Assembly: GCF_003751505.1 (NCBI RefSeq)
Contig: NZ_RJVB01000003.1
Coordinates: 432,712 to 496,711 of the forward strand
Direction of reading: 5' to 3'
DNA length: 64,000 bases
Origin: Erwinia sp. JUb26
GTDB taxonomy: Bacteria > Pseudomonadota > Gammaproteobacteria > Enterobacterales > Enterobacteriaceae
Shown: piece after piece, positions 32,926 to 42,213 of the stretch
How positions within the stretch are numbered: position 1 is the first letter of the stretch
Layout: each line of letters begins with the position of its first letter
Made by a program: the position numbers and the translations under genes
Notes under the pieces: generated by a model
Seen by the model: the letters and a program-made list of their open reading frames with translations, nothing else
Database searches by the model: none
What the model was told of the DNA's origin: nothing

Positions 32926-35859
32926 GTGGAACTAAAATCTCAAGATATCAGCCAGAGTGCGGAAACCCGGACCATCTGGTTTGATGGCCAGGCCGTGCAG
33001 GCTCTGGCTTCAGAGACGATCGCGGCCGCCCTGGCCCGCAGCAATATCGTGGCGCTGCGCGAAAATACCCAGGGTGAGAAGCGCGGATTGTGGTGCGGGA
33101 TGGGATCCTGCTATGAATGCGTGGTGGAGGTGGACGGCAAAGGATCGCAGCGCAGCTGCATGACGCTGGTCGAGCAGGGGATGCAGATTCACAGCCGTCG
33201 TTCGGACGATCGCACACCTCAGCCGCTGGCGTCGGCACCCGCGACCACTGAACCCGCGGAAACCGTCTGCGATCTGCTGGTGCTGGGCGCCGGGCCCGCC
33301 GGACTTTCCGCCGCACTGACGGCGGCGCAGGCCGGGGCAGCGGTTATCGTCATCGATGAGCGACCGCAGAGCGGCGGGCAGTTTTTTAAGCCGCTGGCAC
33401 CTTCCCATATTCTGCACGGCAACATGCCGCCGCAGTGGCGGGACGGCGAAAAGCTGCTGACCGACGCCGTCGCAGCGGGCGTCACCGTGGTTCAGCAGGC
33501 TACCGTCTGGGCGGCCTTCTCCGTGAATGAAATCGCCGTGATTGTTAACGGTCAGACGCGGCTGTTTCGCCCCAGGCAGCTGATTATTGCCACCGGTGCT
33601 TACGAACGCCCCGTGCCGTTTCCCGGCTGGACGCTGCCGGGCGTGATGACCACCGGAGCCGGACAAACGCTGGCTAAAGCCTATCGCGTGATCCCCGGTA
33701 GCCGGGTGGTGGTCAGCGGCAACGGCCCGCTGAACCTGCAGTTTGCCGCCGACCTGCTGGAAAGCCAGGGTTCGGTGGTGGAAGTGCTGGAGCGCGCGCC
33801 GAAACCCGGACTGAAGCATTTTCGCCAGATCTTCACCATGCTGCAGGCGGCCCCCGAACTGCTGTGGAAGGGGCGGCATTACCTTGGCGTATTGAAAAAG
33901 CATCGCGTGCCGCTCCGCTGGGGCTATGAGGTGGTGGCCGCGCACGGGCAGAATCGCCTGGAGCGGATCACCGTGATGCGCGTTGACGCGAACGGGCAGC
34001 GCATTGCCGGTTCCCGCCGGGAAATCGACTGTGATGTGCTCTGCCTGGGCCACGGCTTTATCCCTTCTACCGATCTTGCCCGTATGCTCGGCTGCGAACA
34101 GCAGCTCTCTTCCACGCCCTTCAGTACCCCGACGATAAAAACCGATCCGAACGGTGCCACCAGCGTTGGCGGCGTTTACGTGGTGGGCGACGGCGCAAAG
34201 CTGGGCGGCGCGCAGGTGGCGCAGGCCCGGGGTCGGCTGGCAGGTATCGCCGCCGCTGCCGCGCTGGGCAAAACGGTCAGCCCTCAGGATATTCCCACCC
34301 TCACATCCCGCCTCACGCAGGCCGAAGATTTTCAGCGCGCGCTGTGGCAGGTTTATCAGGCACCCGCCGTCAGCCTGGCCTCGCTGGAAGACGAAACGGT
34401 GATCTGCCGCTGTGAAAATATCACCCTCGGCAGCCTGCGCCGCGCCATCAGCCAGGGGATCGACACGCCCGCCGCGCTGAAGCGCAACCTGCGCAGCGGC
34501 ATGGGGCTGTGCCAGGGGCGTACCTGTTCCGGAATGGTGGCGCAGCTGGTGGAAGAGATGACCGGCCGCCAAAACACCGTCAGCGGATTTTATGCTCCCC
34601 GTTTCCCCGTTCGTCCTGTCCCGATAGCCGCCCTTGCCTTTGAAAAGCCGGAATGGGGCGGGCACAAACCCGCCATCACGCCCAACCTTGCCCGGCCGGT
34701 AGAGCAGGCGGCGCTGCCGTTGCAAAAAACCGACATCCTGGTGATTGGCGGCGGCGTGATGGGCAACTGCCTCGGTTATTACCTCGCGGCGGGCGGTGCG
34801 GACGTACTGGTGGTCGAACGTGACGACATCAATTTGCAGGCGTCCGGTGCTAACGCGGGCAGCCTGCACGTCCAGCTGCTGTCATTTGATTTTGGCAGCA
34901 AGGCGCAGGAGGGCGGTGGACCGGCGGCGCAGACGCTGCCGCTGGGGCCTGTTTCGGTCAGGCTCTGGCAGGCGCTGGAGCACGCCAGCGGCGAATCGCT
35001 GGAGATCAAAATCACCGGCGGGCTGATGGTGGCCGAAACGGAACAGGACATGCGCTTTCTGGAGCAGAAAATCGCTCTGGAGCGCCGCTACGGTATTGAA
35101 ACCGAGCTGGTGGATGCCGCCCAGCTCAGCCGGATTTCCCCACACCTGTCACCGGACCTGCTCGGCGCGGAGTTTTGCCCGATGGAAGGCAAAATCAACC
35201 CGCTGCGGGCTACCTACGTGGTCAACCGGCTGGCAACCGCTGCCGGGGCCCGATTCCAGCGCGGGACCGACGTGCAGGCCATCGAACCGCTGCCGCACGG
35301 CGGCTACCGGGTACAAACCAGCCGCGGGGTGATTGAAGCCGGGCGGGTGATCAACGCCGCCGGAGCCTGGGCGGCCAAAGTGGCTGAAATGGTCGATGTT
35401 GCGCTGCCGGTGAAAGGCGCGCCGCTGCAAATGATCGTCACCGAACAGTCCGCGCCGCGTATTGACCACCTGATCGCCCACGCGGGCCGCCACCTGAGCC
35501 TGAAGCAGACCGCGCACGGCAGCATCCTGATCGGCGGCGGCTGGAGCGCCGGATTCAACCCCGATATGCGCATGAACCAGTCACTGCGCGCCAGCATCGA
35601 AGGCAACCTGTGGGTGGCCGGAAAAGTGCTGCCCGCCCTGAACAGTCTGCATATGGTGCGCAGCTGGGCGGGCATGAACATCAATATCGATGGTGCACCG
35701 ATCGTCGGTGAAGTTCCCGGCAAAGCGGGCTTTTACCACGCGGTCACCTCTAACGGCTACACGCTCGCACCGGTCGTTGCCTGGAGCCTGTCACAGCTGA
35801 TTTTGCAGGGCCGCAGCGAGATCGATCTTGCGCCCTATACGATTTCCCGATTCCACTGA
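32926..35859 (+). CDS. Fused HcnA-HcnB-HcnC-like iron-sulfur flavoprotein amine dehydrogenase
   Basis: A 977-residue fusion. Residues about 10-90 form a [2Fe-2S] ferredoxin-like domain (Cys57, Cys62, Cys65, Cys78). From about 115 there is an FAD/NAD oxidoreductase (GAGPAG 121-126) ending in a BFD-like cluster domain (Cys494, Cys496, Cys529, Cys534). From about 603 there is a DAO-family flavoprotein (GGGVMG 608-613). These are the three subunits of HcnABC, opine-oxidase and D-hydroxyproline-dehydrogenase complexes, here one chain. The GTG start at 32926 has GGAG upstream. It likely oxidises an amino acid or imino acid at the membrane; the substrate is unknown. Confidence 0.85.
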   Translation: MELKSQDISQSAETRTIWFDGQAVQALASETIAAALARSNIVALRENTQGEKRGLWCGMGSCYECVVEVDGKGSQRSCMTLVEQGMQIHSRRSDDRTPQPLASAPATTEPAETVCDLLVLGAGPAGLSAALTAAQAGAAVIVIDERPQSGGQFFKPLAPSHILHGNMPPQWRDGEKLLTDAVAAGVTVVQQATVWAAFSVNEIAVIVNGQTRLFRPRQLIIATGAYERPVPFPGWTLPGVMTTGAGQTLAKAYRVIPGSRVVVSGNGPLNLQFAADLLESQGSVVEVLERAPKPGLKHFRQIFTMLQAAPELLWKGRHYLGVLKKHRVPLRWGYEVVAAHGQNRLERITVMRVDANGQRIAGSRREIDCDVLCLGHGFIPSTDLARMLGCEQQLSSTPFSTPTIKTDPNGATSVGGVYVVGDGAKLGGAQVAQARGRLAGIAAAAALGKTVSPQDIPTLTSRLTQAEDFQRALWQVYQAPAVSLASLEDETVICRCENITLGSLRRAISQGIDTPAALKRNLRSGMGLCQGRTCSGMVAQLVEEMTGRQNTVSGFYAPRFPVRPVPIAALAFEKPEWGGHKPAITPNLARPVEQAALPLQKTDILVIGGGVMGNCLGYYLAAGGADVLVVERDDINLQASGANAGSLHVQLLSFDFGSKAQEGGGPAAQTLPLGPVSVRLWQALEHASGESLEIKITGGLMVAETEQDMRFLEQKIALERRYGIETELVDAAQLSRISPHLSPDLLGAEFCPMEGKINPLRATYVVNRLATAAGARFQRGTDVQAIEPLPHGGYRVQTSRGVIEAGRVINAAGAWAAKVAEMVDVALPVKGAPLQMIVTEQSAPRIDHLIAHAGRHLSLKQTAHGSILIGGGWSAGFNPDMRMNQSLRASIEGNLWVAGKVLPALNSLHMVRSWAGMNINIDGAPIVGEVPGKAGFYHAVTSNGYTLAPVVAWSLSQLILQGRSEIDLAPYTISRFH

Positions 35860-35877
35860 TAATAAGGACCGCTTTTC

Positions 35878-37116
35878 GTGAGCAACACACAACACACCCT
35901 CGCCGGCTGGATTGACAGCCATTTCGATCGCCAGGTTGCCATGCTGAAAAAACTGGTGCAGATGCCTTCCGACAATCCGCCGGGCGACTGCACGCCGCAC
36001 GCGTTAATGACCGCCCAATGCCTGCATGAACTCGGGCTGGAAGTGGACATTCTTACCGTGCCCGATGATGTTGTTGCCGCAGGCGGGATGCGCAGCGCCA
36101 CTAACCTGATTGTGCGCCACCGCTTCGGCCCGGGCCCGACCGTGGCGCTAAACGCCCACGGTGACGTGGTGCCGCCGGGCGGCGGATGGAGTAAAGATCC
36201 CTACGGGGCGGAAATTGAAGACGGCTGGCTGTACGGGCGCGGGGCGGCGGTATCGAAATCCGATATCACCACCTACACTTCCGCGCTGCTGGCGCTGATC
36301 CACAGCGGTGCAGATCTGCAGGGCACCGTTGAACTGCATATCACCTACGATGAAGAGACGGGCGGGTCGACCGGCCCCGGCTGGCTGCTGGCCAACGGCC
36401 ACAGCAAACCCGACTACGTGGTCTGCGCCGCGCTGAGCTACTTTGTGGTCACCGCGCACAACGGCTGCCTGCACCTGGAAATCGAGCTTAAAGGGCAGTC
36501 GGCCCACGCCGCGTTTCCCACCACCGGCTGCGATGCCATTGAAGCCGGGAACCGGTTAATGACCGTCCTTTACCGCTACCGCGATGCCCTGGCGAATAGC
36601 CATTCGGCGATCGACGGCATCGATTCACCGACGATGGTGATTGGCCTGGTGAACGGCGGCATTAACACCAACGTTGTTTCGGACAAGTTCGTGCTGCGCC
36701 TGGATCGCCGCATTATCCCGGAAGAAAACCCGGAGGCCGTTGAGCAGGAGCTGCTGGCGCTGGTCGCCGACGTTGAGCAGCAGGTGCCCGGCGTGACCTT
36801 TAACGCGCGCCGTATCCTGCTGGCCCGTCCGTTTACCCCTTCGCCGCAGAGCCTGGCGCTGGCGGCGATCTTCAGCCAGCACGCCGAAGCCGTATTCCAT
36901 GAGCCGATCCCGCTGGTCGGCCTGCCGCTGTACACCGACGCGCGGCTGTACAGTGACGCCGGTATCCCGACCATCATGTACGGCGCCGGGCCGCGCAGCT
37001 TTCTGGAAGCGAACGGCCATCGCGCCGACGAACGCATTCACCTTGATGACCTACGCCGCGCCACCCTGGTGGTCGCCAACAGCCTGGTCACCCTCTTGCA
37101 GGAGAAAACCGCATGA
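35878..37116 (+). CDS. M20-family amidohydrolase/peptidase (ArgE/DapE type)
   Basis: A 412-residue zinc hydrolase with GTG start after AAGGA. Metal and catalytic residues are His94 and Asp96 (NAHGDVV) and Glu159/Glu160 (YDEETGG). The usual GRGAxDMKG metal loop reads GRGAAVSKSD (120-129), shifting the bridging acidic residue. A dimerisation domain is around 200-300. Possible activities are N-carbamoyl- or N-acyl-amino acid hydrolysis, which would complete the hydantoinase step. It overlaps the ABC ATPase by 4 nt. Confidence 0.8.
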   Translation: MSNTQHTLAGWIDSHFDRQVAMLKKLVQMPSDNPPGDCTPHALMTAQCLHELGLEVDILTVPDDVVAAGGMRSATNLIVRHRFGPGPTVALNAHGDVVPPGGGWSKDPYGAEIEDGWLYGRGAAVSKSDITTYTSALLALIHSGADLQGTVELHITYDEETGGSTGPGWLLANGHSKPDYVVCAALSYFVVTAHNGCLHLEIELKGQSAHAAFPTTGCDAIEAGNRLMTVLYRYRDALANSHSAIDGIDSPTMVIGLVNGGINTNVVSDKFVLRLDRRIIPEENPEAVEQELLALVADVEQQVPGVTFNARRILLARPFTPSPQSLALAAIFSQHAEAVFHEPIPLVGLPLYTDARLYSDAGIPTIMYGAGPRSFLEANGHRADERIHLDDLRRATLVVANSLVTLLQEKTA

Positions 37117-37841
37117 TTGCCATTAAAAATCTGACTAAATACTACGGCGAACTGCCGGTATTAAAAAACTGCACCCTCGATATCCAGAAAGGCGAAGTGG
37201 TGGTGATCTGTGGCCCTTCCGGCTCGGGGAAATCCACGCTAATTAAATGCATGAATGCGCTGGAGCCGTTCCAGAAAGGGGAAATCAATATCGATGGCAT
37301 GATGCTGAGCGATAAAAAAACCAGCCTGCCCGCGCTGCGCCAGCAGGTGGGCATGGTATTCCAGTCGTTCGAACTGTTCCCGCATATGACGGTGATGGAC
37401 AATTTAATCGTGCCGCAGATGCGCATCCTTAAACACAGCCGCGAGCAGGCGCAGAAAAAAGCCCACGAGCTGCTGGAGCGCGTCGGCATGAAACCGCACG
37501 GCCACAAATACCCGGCACAGCTTTCCGGCGGCCAGCAGCAGCGCGTGGCGATAGCCCGCGCGCTGGCGATGGAGCCGAAGGTGATGCTGTTTGATGAACC
37601 GACCTCGGCGCTGGATCCGGAAATGGTCGCCGAAGTGCTGGCGGTGATGGCGGAACTGGCGGAGCAGGGCATGACCATGTGCTGCGTGACCCACGAGCTG
37701 GGCTTCGCGCGGAAAATCGCCGACCGGATGATCTTTATGGATGCCGGAGAAATTATCGAAGATTCGCCGACCGACACCTTCTTTACCGCCCCGGCTTCCG
37801 GGCGGGCGAAAGATTTCCTGGAGCAGATTATCCACCATTAA
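37113..37841 (+). CDS. Amino-acid ABC transporter ATP-binding protein
   Basis: A 242-residue ATPase of the polar amino-acid (HisP/GlnQ) class: Walker A GPSGSGKST, Q-loop FQSFELFPHMTV, signature LSGGQQQR, Walker B VMLFDEPTSALDPE and H-loop CVTHELGFA. It completes the transporter whose permease and binding protein are in the divergent operon. The arrangement implies matched expression from the shared GTATAC control region. Confidence 0.93.
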   Translation: MIAIKNLTKYYGELPVLKNCTLDIQKGEVVVICGPSGSGKSTLIKCMNALEPFQKGEINIDGMMLSDKKTSLPALRQQVGMVFQSFELFPHMTVMDNLIVPQMRILKHSREQAQKKAHELLERVGMKPHGHKYPAQLSGGQQQRVAIARALAMEPKVMLFDEPTSALDPEMVAEVLAVMAELAEQGMTMCCVTHELGFARKIADRMIFMDAGEIIEDSPTDTFFTAPASGRAKDFLEQIIHH

Positions 37842-37849
37842 CCGCATTG

Positions 37850-37881
37850 AAAACCGCGCCTGTCCACTGAGCCAGGCGCGG
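37850..37881 (-). terminator. Hairpin ending the hydrolase operon
   Basis: CCGCGCCTG/CAGGCGCGG stem followed on the minus strand by TTTTC. It may also slow transcription arriving from the ABC ATPase on the plus strand. Confidence 0.6.
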
Positions 37882-37911
37882 GAACGCGCTCAACGGAATA
37901 ATCGGGCGGCG

Positions 37912-38847
37912 CTAAACATCAGGCTCATCCCACAGCCGCGAACACAGTTCAAATACCCTCCGCGCGGCGGGCGTCACGGCGGTCATATGCATTGCGCCAT
38001 GGACCGTCCCCGCCAGCCGTTCGAGCCGTACTTTTCCCCCGTCCCGCGCCAGCCTGCGGGCGTACTCTTCCGCCTCATCCCGCAGCGGATCGCATTCACA
38101 GCTCAGCAGCAGCGTATCCGGTAGGCCGTGCAGCGACGCTGCCGCAGACGGACTGGCCAGCGGATTCTGCTGCTCGCGGGCGCCGGGCAGATAGCACTCC
38201 CAGCAGTATTCCATCATCGACCGCGTCAGGCCAAAGCCTTCGCCGAACTGCTGCCAGGAAGCCGACCGCATCGCCGTATCCAGCGCCGGGTACAGCAGCA
38301 GCTGGCGGGCAATCAACGGCCCTTGGCGATCTCGCGCCAGCAGGCAGGCCGCCGCGGCCAGGTTGCCGCCCGCGCTGTCGCCGCCAACCGCGATGCGCTG
38401 CGGGTCGATGCCCAGCGAATCCGCCCGTTCGACAATGGCACAAAGCGCGTGATAAAAATCGCTTAACGGCACCGGGAACGGGTGCTCCGGGGCCAGGCGA
38501 TAGGCGACGGAGAACACCACGCTGCCGGTGGCGTCGGCCAGCTGCTGGCACGGAGTATCCCAGGCATCCAGACCGCCCAGGCACCAGCCGCCGCCGTGGG
38601 CATACACCACCGCCGGGTACATCAGGCCGTCTTCTGACCCTGCCGGATAATACGTTCTTACCGCGATCGGCCAGCCATCCTGCGCCGCAATGCTTAACGC
38701 CTCCCAGCGGCGAGTTGCTCCGGCAACGGGCTGCTGACCGGCAATCAATCCTGCGTCGGTGGCCGATCGCATTACCGCCAGCGGCACGGCGGCGCTGAAA
38801 GCGGGCGCGGCGGCCAGCCAGCGTTGGGTTGCGCTATCGAGCGGCAT
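37912..38847 (-). CDS. Alpha/beta hydrolase of the hormone-sensitive-lipase family
   Basis: A 311-residue esterase: oxyanion HGGGW (84-88) and nucleophile Ser158 in GGDSAGGN, with the catalytic His near the C-terminus (GTVHGAMHM). GGAGAAAGG precedes the ATG. It overlaps the previous operon gene by 14 nt. It is a cytosolic carboxylesterase or lipase of unknown substrate, third in an operon with a second hydrolase and a sugar-isomerase-like protein. Confidence 0.85.
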   Translation of the reverse strand: MPLDSATQRWLAAAPAFSAAVPLAVMRSATDAGLIAGQQPVAGATRRWEALSIAAQDGWPIAVRTYYPAGSEDGLMYPAVVYAHGGGWCLGGLDAWDTPCQQLADATGSVVFSVAYRLAPEHPFPVPLSDFYHALCAIVERADSLGIDPQRIAVGGDSAGGNLAAAACLLARDRQGPLIARQLLLYPALDTAMRSASWQQFGEGFGLTRSMMEYCWECYLPGAREQQNPLASPSAAASLHGLPDTLLLSCECDPLRDEAEEYARRLARDGGKVRLERLAGTVHGAMHMTAVTPAARRVFELCSRLWDEPDV

Positions 38848-39703
38848 AGCCTTTCTCCTGTAAAAACGCCGCGATCAGCGCGCAGAATTCATCCGGGCAC
38901 TCTTCGGTAATAAAATGCCCGCAGTTGCTGACCATCGCGCTGCGTAAATCGGGGGCGACTTTTTTCATCGTCTCCGCCGGGGCATCCCGCGTGGCGTGCT
39001 CCGCACCGATAGCTAGCACCGGCATACTCAGCGGCGTGGCGGCCCGCTGCTGATTCTGGCGGATGGTCTCCGGGATGGCGCGATAGTAGTTAAACCCGGC
39101 CTCCAGTTTCCCCGGCACGCTGTAGGCGTCGATATAGACTTCCGCCGCCACGCGTTCCCGCCGCCATGACCATTTATCGAACATATAGCTGAGATACAGC
39201 CGTTCGCGCCCCGCGATCAGCGCCTCCGGCAGACCGCTCAGCTGGTTGAACATGAAGTGCCAGAGGAAGATATTCTCCTGCGGGCTGACAAAAATCTCCG
39301 GCGCGGGGGCCAGCCCGGGGATCACCGCTTCGGTCAGCAGCAGTGAATGCACGCGCTGCGGGAAGTCCGCGCCCATCGCATAGCCCACCCACATACCAAT
39401 ATCATGGCCGATAACCGGATAGCGTTCGTGGCCGAGTTGCAACATCGCGTCAGCCAGCTGCGCGGCGATATTCCCGGTGTCAAAGCCGCCGGTTGGCGCA
39501 TCCGACTCGCCGGTGCCGGGCGGGTCGACCGCCACGGCGGTATAGCCCGCACGGGCCAGATGGTCCATCACGTGCCGCCACGTGTACCACGTCTGCGGCC
39601 AGCCGGGGATCAGCAGGACCGCCGGGCCGTGGCCCTGAGTCACGCAGTGCAGACGGCGTCCGCTAACGCGCAGATAGCGGTGTTGAAGAGTGGTGTTAAC
39701 CAT
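38834..39703 (-). CDS. Alpha/beta hydrolase, epoxide-hydrolase/dehalogenase type
   Basis: A 289-residue alpha/beta hydrolase whose nucleophile elbow is GHDIG with Asp101, the hallmark of epoxide hydrolases and haloalkane dehalogenases. The oxyanion segment reads PGWPQTW (34-40). A cap domain and the C-terminal His (SNCGHFITEE) are present. GGAGG precedes the ATG at 39703. It overlaps both operon neighbours, so translation is coupled. The substrate is probably a plant-derived or xenobiotic compound, but this is not shown. Confidence 0.82.
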   Translation of the reverse strand: MVNTTLQHRYLRVSGRRLHCVTQGHGPAVLLIPGWPQTWYTWRHVMDHLARAGYTAVAVDPPGTGESDAPTGGFDTGNIAAQLADAMLQLGHERYPVIGHDIGMWVGYAMGADFPQRVHSLLLTEAVIPGLAPAPEIFVSPQENIFLWHFMFNQLSGLPEALIAGRERLYLSYMFDKWSWRRERVAAEVYIDAYSVPGKLEAGFNYYRAIPETIRQNQQRAATPLSMPVLAIGAEHATRDAPAETMKKVAPDLRSAMVSNCGHFITEECPDEFCALIAAFLQEKGYAAR

Positions 39704-40775
39704 GGTGTTCAGCCTCCGTGGTGGTGATGCCTAACAGGCGGTCTATCTGACTCTGGCTGACCGGGGCCGCCGCGAAATCATCGAAAACTTCATCGGTGAC
39801 CGGAATAATATGGTCGCGGATAAACGCCGCCCCCTCGCGCGCGCCAACGTCCTTATTCTTCAGGCAGCACTCCCATTCCAGCGCCGCCCATCCGGTATAG
39901 CCGTTCTGAGTCAGGCGGGAGAATATCGCCCTGAAGTCGACTTGACCGTCCCCCGTTGAGCGAAAACGCCCGGCGCGATCGGCCCACGACTGATAGCCGC
40001 CGTACATGCCCTGGCGTCCGGTCGGATTAAACTCGGCGTCTTTAACGTGGAACATGCCGATGTGGTCGCGATAGATATCCAGAAAATCGAGGTAATTTAG
40101 CTGCTGCAGGACGAAATGGCTGGGATCGAACAGGATTTTACAGCGCGGATGATGGCCGGTGCGCTGCAGGAACATCTCAAACGAAATACCATCGTGCAGA
40201 TCCTCGCCCGGATGGATTTCATAGCAGAGATTGATGCCCCGTTCGTCGCAGGCATCAAGGATCGGCAGCCAGCGGCTGGCCAGCTCGTCAAAGGCGGTTT
40301 CCACCAGCCCGGCCGGGCGCTGGGGGAAGGGGAACACGTAGGGCCAGGCCAGCGAGCCGGAAAAGGTGCCCATCTCGGTTAGCCCCAGGCGGGAAGAAGC
40401 GCTGACCGCTGCCATCAACTGCTGTTTTGCCCATGCCGTGCGGGCTTCAGGATTGCCGTGCAGATGCGGCGGCGCAAAGCTGTCGCACAGCGCATCGTAG
40501 GCCGGGTGTACCGCCATCAGCTGGCCGAAAATATGCGTGGTCAGCTCGCTGATAACCAGCCCGTGCTGCGCCAGCATACCGGTGATCTCGTCGCAGTACT
40601 GCTGGCTCTCCGCCGCCAGATTGACGTCAAACAGCCGCTTATCCCAGGCCGGGATCTGCAGGGCGCGAAACCCGTTCTCCGCTGCCCATCTGGCAATGGC
40701 CTCAAGACTGTTAAACGGAAAAACATCATCACTGAACTGTGCCAGGTGCAGGCTGGGACCCTTGATTGTTTGCAT
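39696..40775 (-). CDS. Sugar phosphate isomerase/epimerase-like TIM barrel
   Basis: A 359-residue xylose-isomerase-like barrel. Metal-ligand segments are visible: YEIHPGEDLHDG, LFDPSHFV, FHVKDAEF and ALEWECC. Start ATG 40775 follows GAGGTTCAT. Relatives include inosose isomerases, dehydratases and sugar epimerases. It is first in the operon of two hydrolases. The perfect inverted repeat (40781-40814) overlaps its ribosome site and promoter, and the TetR gene lies beyond. Confidence 0.8.
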   Translation of the reverse strand: MQTIKGPSLHLAQFSDDVFPFNSLEAIARWAAENGFRALQIPAWDKRLFDVNLAAESQQYCDEITGMLAQHGLVISELTTHIFGQLMAVHPAYDALCDSFAPPHLHGNPEARTAWAKQQLMAAVSASSRLGLTEMGTFSGSLAWPYVFPFPQRPAGLVETAFDELASRWLPILDACDERGINLCYEIHPGEDLHDGISFEMFLQRTGHHPRCKILFDPSHFVLQQLNYLDFLDIYRDHIGMFHVKDAEFNPTGRQGMYGGYQSWADRAGRFRSTGDGQVDFRAIFSRLTQNGYTGWAALEWECCLKNKDVGAREGAAFIRDHIIPVTDEVFDDFAAAPVSQSQIDRLLGITTTEAEHHG

Positions 40776-40780
40776 ATGAA

Positions 40781-40814
40781 CCTCTATTGTTTGTCGATTG
40801 ACAAACAATAGAGG
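40781..40814. promoter_or_regulatory. Perfect 15-bp inverted repeat, probable TetR operator
   Basis: CCTCTATTGTTTGTC and its exact complement around GATT. It sits directly before the isomerase-like ATG and includes its GAGG ribosome site. The repressor gene starts 136 bp away on the other strand. Confidence 0.75.
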
Positions 40815-40949
40815 TGTGACGGTTCAGCAACAAGGCGTTTTTGCTAACGCAGCACGTAGTGCTCAGTCATCAGGGCAGAAGGTGGCTGATTTAATGTGAT
40901 ATTCTTTTTGCCAGACCGTGAACGCATCATTCCAGAAAAGAGAACCGCT

Positions 40950-41528
40950 ATGGCCGGAAGACCCAGAGAATTCGATCGTGAAGCCGCACTGATTCAGGCG
41001 CGGGATTTATTCTGGCGTCACGGCTTTGAGGGCACTTCGATGTCCGATCTGGTGGCGGCGCTGGGGATTGCCTCCGCCCGGATCTACAAAGCATTTGGTT
41101 CAAAGGAGCAACTGTTCCGCGAGGCGGTGGCGCACTATGCGGAACACGAAGGCGGCTTTGCCGCGCGCGCACTGGAAGAGGGGGAAATTACCCGCGCAAT
41201 CAAACGCATGCTAACGGATGCCGTCGCGCTCTATACCCGGCCCCTTGCGCCAGCGGGCTGTATGGTGGTTTCCTCGGCCAGCGCGCTCAGCGATGAAAAC
41301 CAGCCGTTGCAGCAGTGGATGTCGGAACAGCGCCGCCTGCGCACGGAATCTATCATTGACCGTTTCCGCCAGGCGGCGGAAGCCGGCCAGCTGCGGCGCG
41401 ATGCCGACCCGGATCTGTTGGGTAACTATTATGCATTAGTGCTGCACGGCCTATCGGTGCAGGCCCGGGACGGCGTGCCGGTGGGCGTTTTGGAGAACGT
41501 GGTGAATGTTTCACTGGCGGCGCTCTGA
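40950..41528 (+). CDS. TetR/AcrR-family repressor
   Basis: A 192-residue regulator: N-terminal HTH (FEGTSMSDLVAALGIASARIYKAFGSKEQLF, about 28-60) and a TetR C-terminal ligand domain. ATG 40950 is chosen because the MAGRPREFD start is typical of the family. It is divergent from the isomerase/hydrolase operon and is the likely ligand of the 34-bp inverted repeat. It converges on the next TetR gene. Confidence 0.88.
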   Translation: MAGRPREFDREAALIQARDLFWRHGFEGTSMSDLVAALGIASARIYKAFGSKEQLFREAVAHYAEHEGGFAARALEEGEITRAIKRMLTDAVALYTRPLAPAGCMVVSSASALSDENQPLQQWMSEQRRLRTESIIDRFRQAAEAGQLRRDADPDLLGNYYALVLHGLSVQARDGVPVGVLENVVNVSLAAL

Positions 41529-41547
41529 TTTATAAGCAGCGGATAAT

Positions 41548-42108
41548 TTAACCTTCGCCATTCTCTTTGTTTAGAATCCGCGCCCGACAAACGTCCAGAA
41601 TTTCGTCGGCCAGCGCAGAATCATCAGGGCAGGCGCGGGAGAGCACCACTGCGCCAACCAGCTGCGCAAGGGTCGCCATCAGATCGGCTCGCGTCGTGCC
41701 TTCTACACCGCTTTCGTCTGCCAGCCTGGCCAGATGTTTTTCAATGCCGTCGGCAAATAATGCCTTAACCGACTCAGGCTGACGTGCCGCGTCGGTACTC
41801 AGCGCCGACATCACGCAGCCTGAACCCATTGCATCGCGATGCTGGCGGGACAGGTAACGTTTATTAAAGGCGTCGCGGCTTAATCCTGCGGAGATGTCGG
41901 CCGCCTGCACAAAGCCGCAGCTCACCGCTTCCGCCATCAGATCCGCCTTAGAAGCAAAGTGCTTATAGAAGCCGCCGTGAGTGAACCCCGCAGCAGACAT
42001 CAGTTCCGCCACGCCCACGCCGTCGAAGCCGCGCTCACGAAACAGCGCCGAGGCCGTTTCGACAATTCGCTTGCGATTTTCGCGCACCTGCTCTTTCGAC
42101 ACTTTCAT
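41548..42108 (-). CDS. TetR/AcrR-family repressor of the SDR gene
   Basis: A 186-residue regulator with HTH FDGVGVAELMSAAGFTHGGFYKHFASK (about 24-50), the GFYKHF form common in repressors of reductase genes. A Cys in SGCVMS (ligand domain) is common in this subgroup. It is divergent from an SDR gene, with the promoter of that gene between them, and is probably its repressor. Confidence 0.87.
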   Translation of the reverse strand: MKVSKEQVRENRKRIVETASALFRERGFDGVGVAELMSAAGFTHGGFYKHFASKADLMAEAVSCGFVQAADISAGLSRDAFNKRYLSRQHRDAMGSGCVMSALSTDAARQPESVKALFADGIEKHLARLADESGVEGTTRADLMATLAQLVGAVVLSRACPDDSALADEILDVCRARILNKENGEG

Positions 42109-42177
42109 TGCTTCAGGCTCCTCTGAAAGAAAATTCTGCCGTAATTATACATTGATGATAACCGTAATCAAAAAATG

Positions 42178-42206
42178 TTGACGATTTAGATTATGATCGT
42201 CATCAT
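42178..42206 (+). promoter_or_regulatory. Predicted promoter of the SDR gene
   Basis: TTGACG, a 17-bp spacer, then CATCAT (-10, four of six matches). The spacer contains ATGA-TCG-TCAT, a dyad that could be the TetR site. The start would fall at about 42213, the first base of the GCATC repeats. Confidence 0.5.
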
Positions 42207-42213
42207 TAAATCC

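Noticed and set aside
33010..34869. 619-codon open frame on the minus strand
   Set aside because: It is antisense to the fused flavoprotein, whose motifs and cysteines are all in the plus frame; long antisense frames are common in G+C-rich genes.
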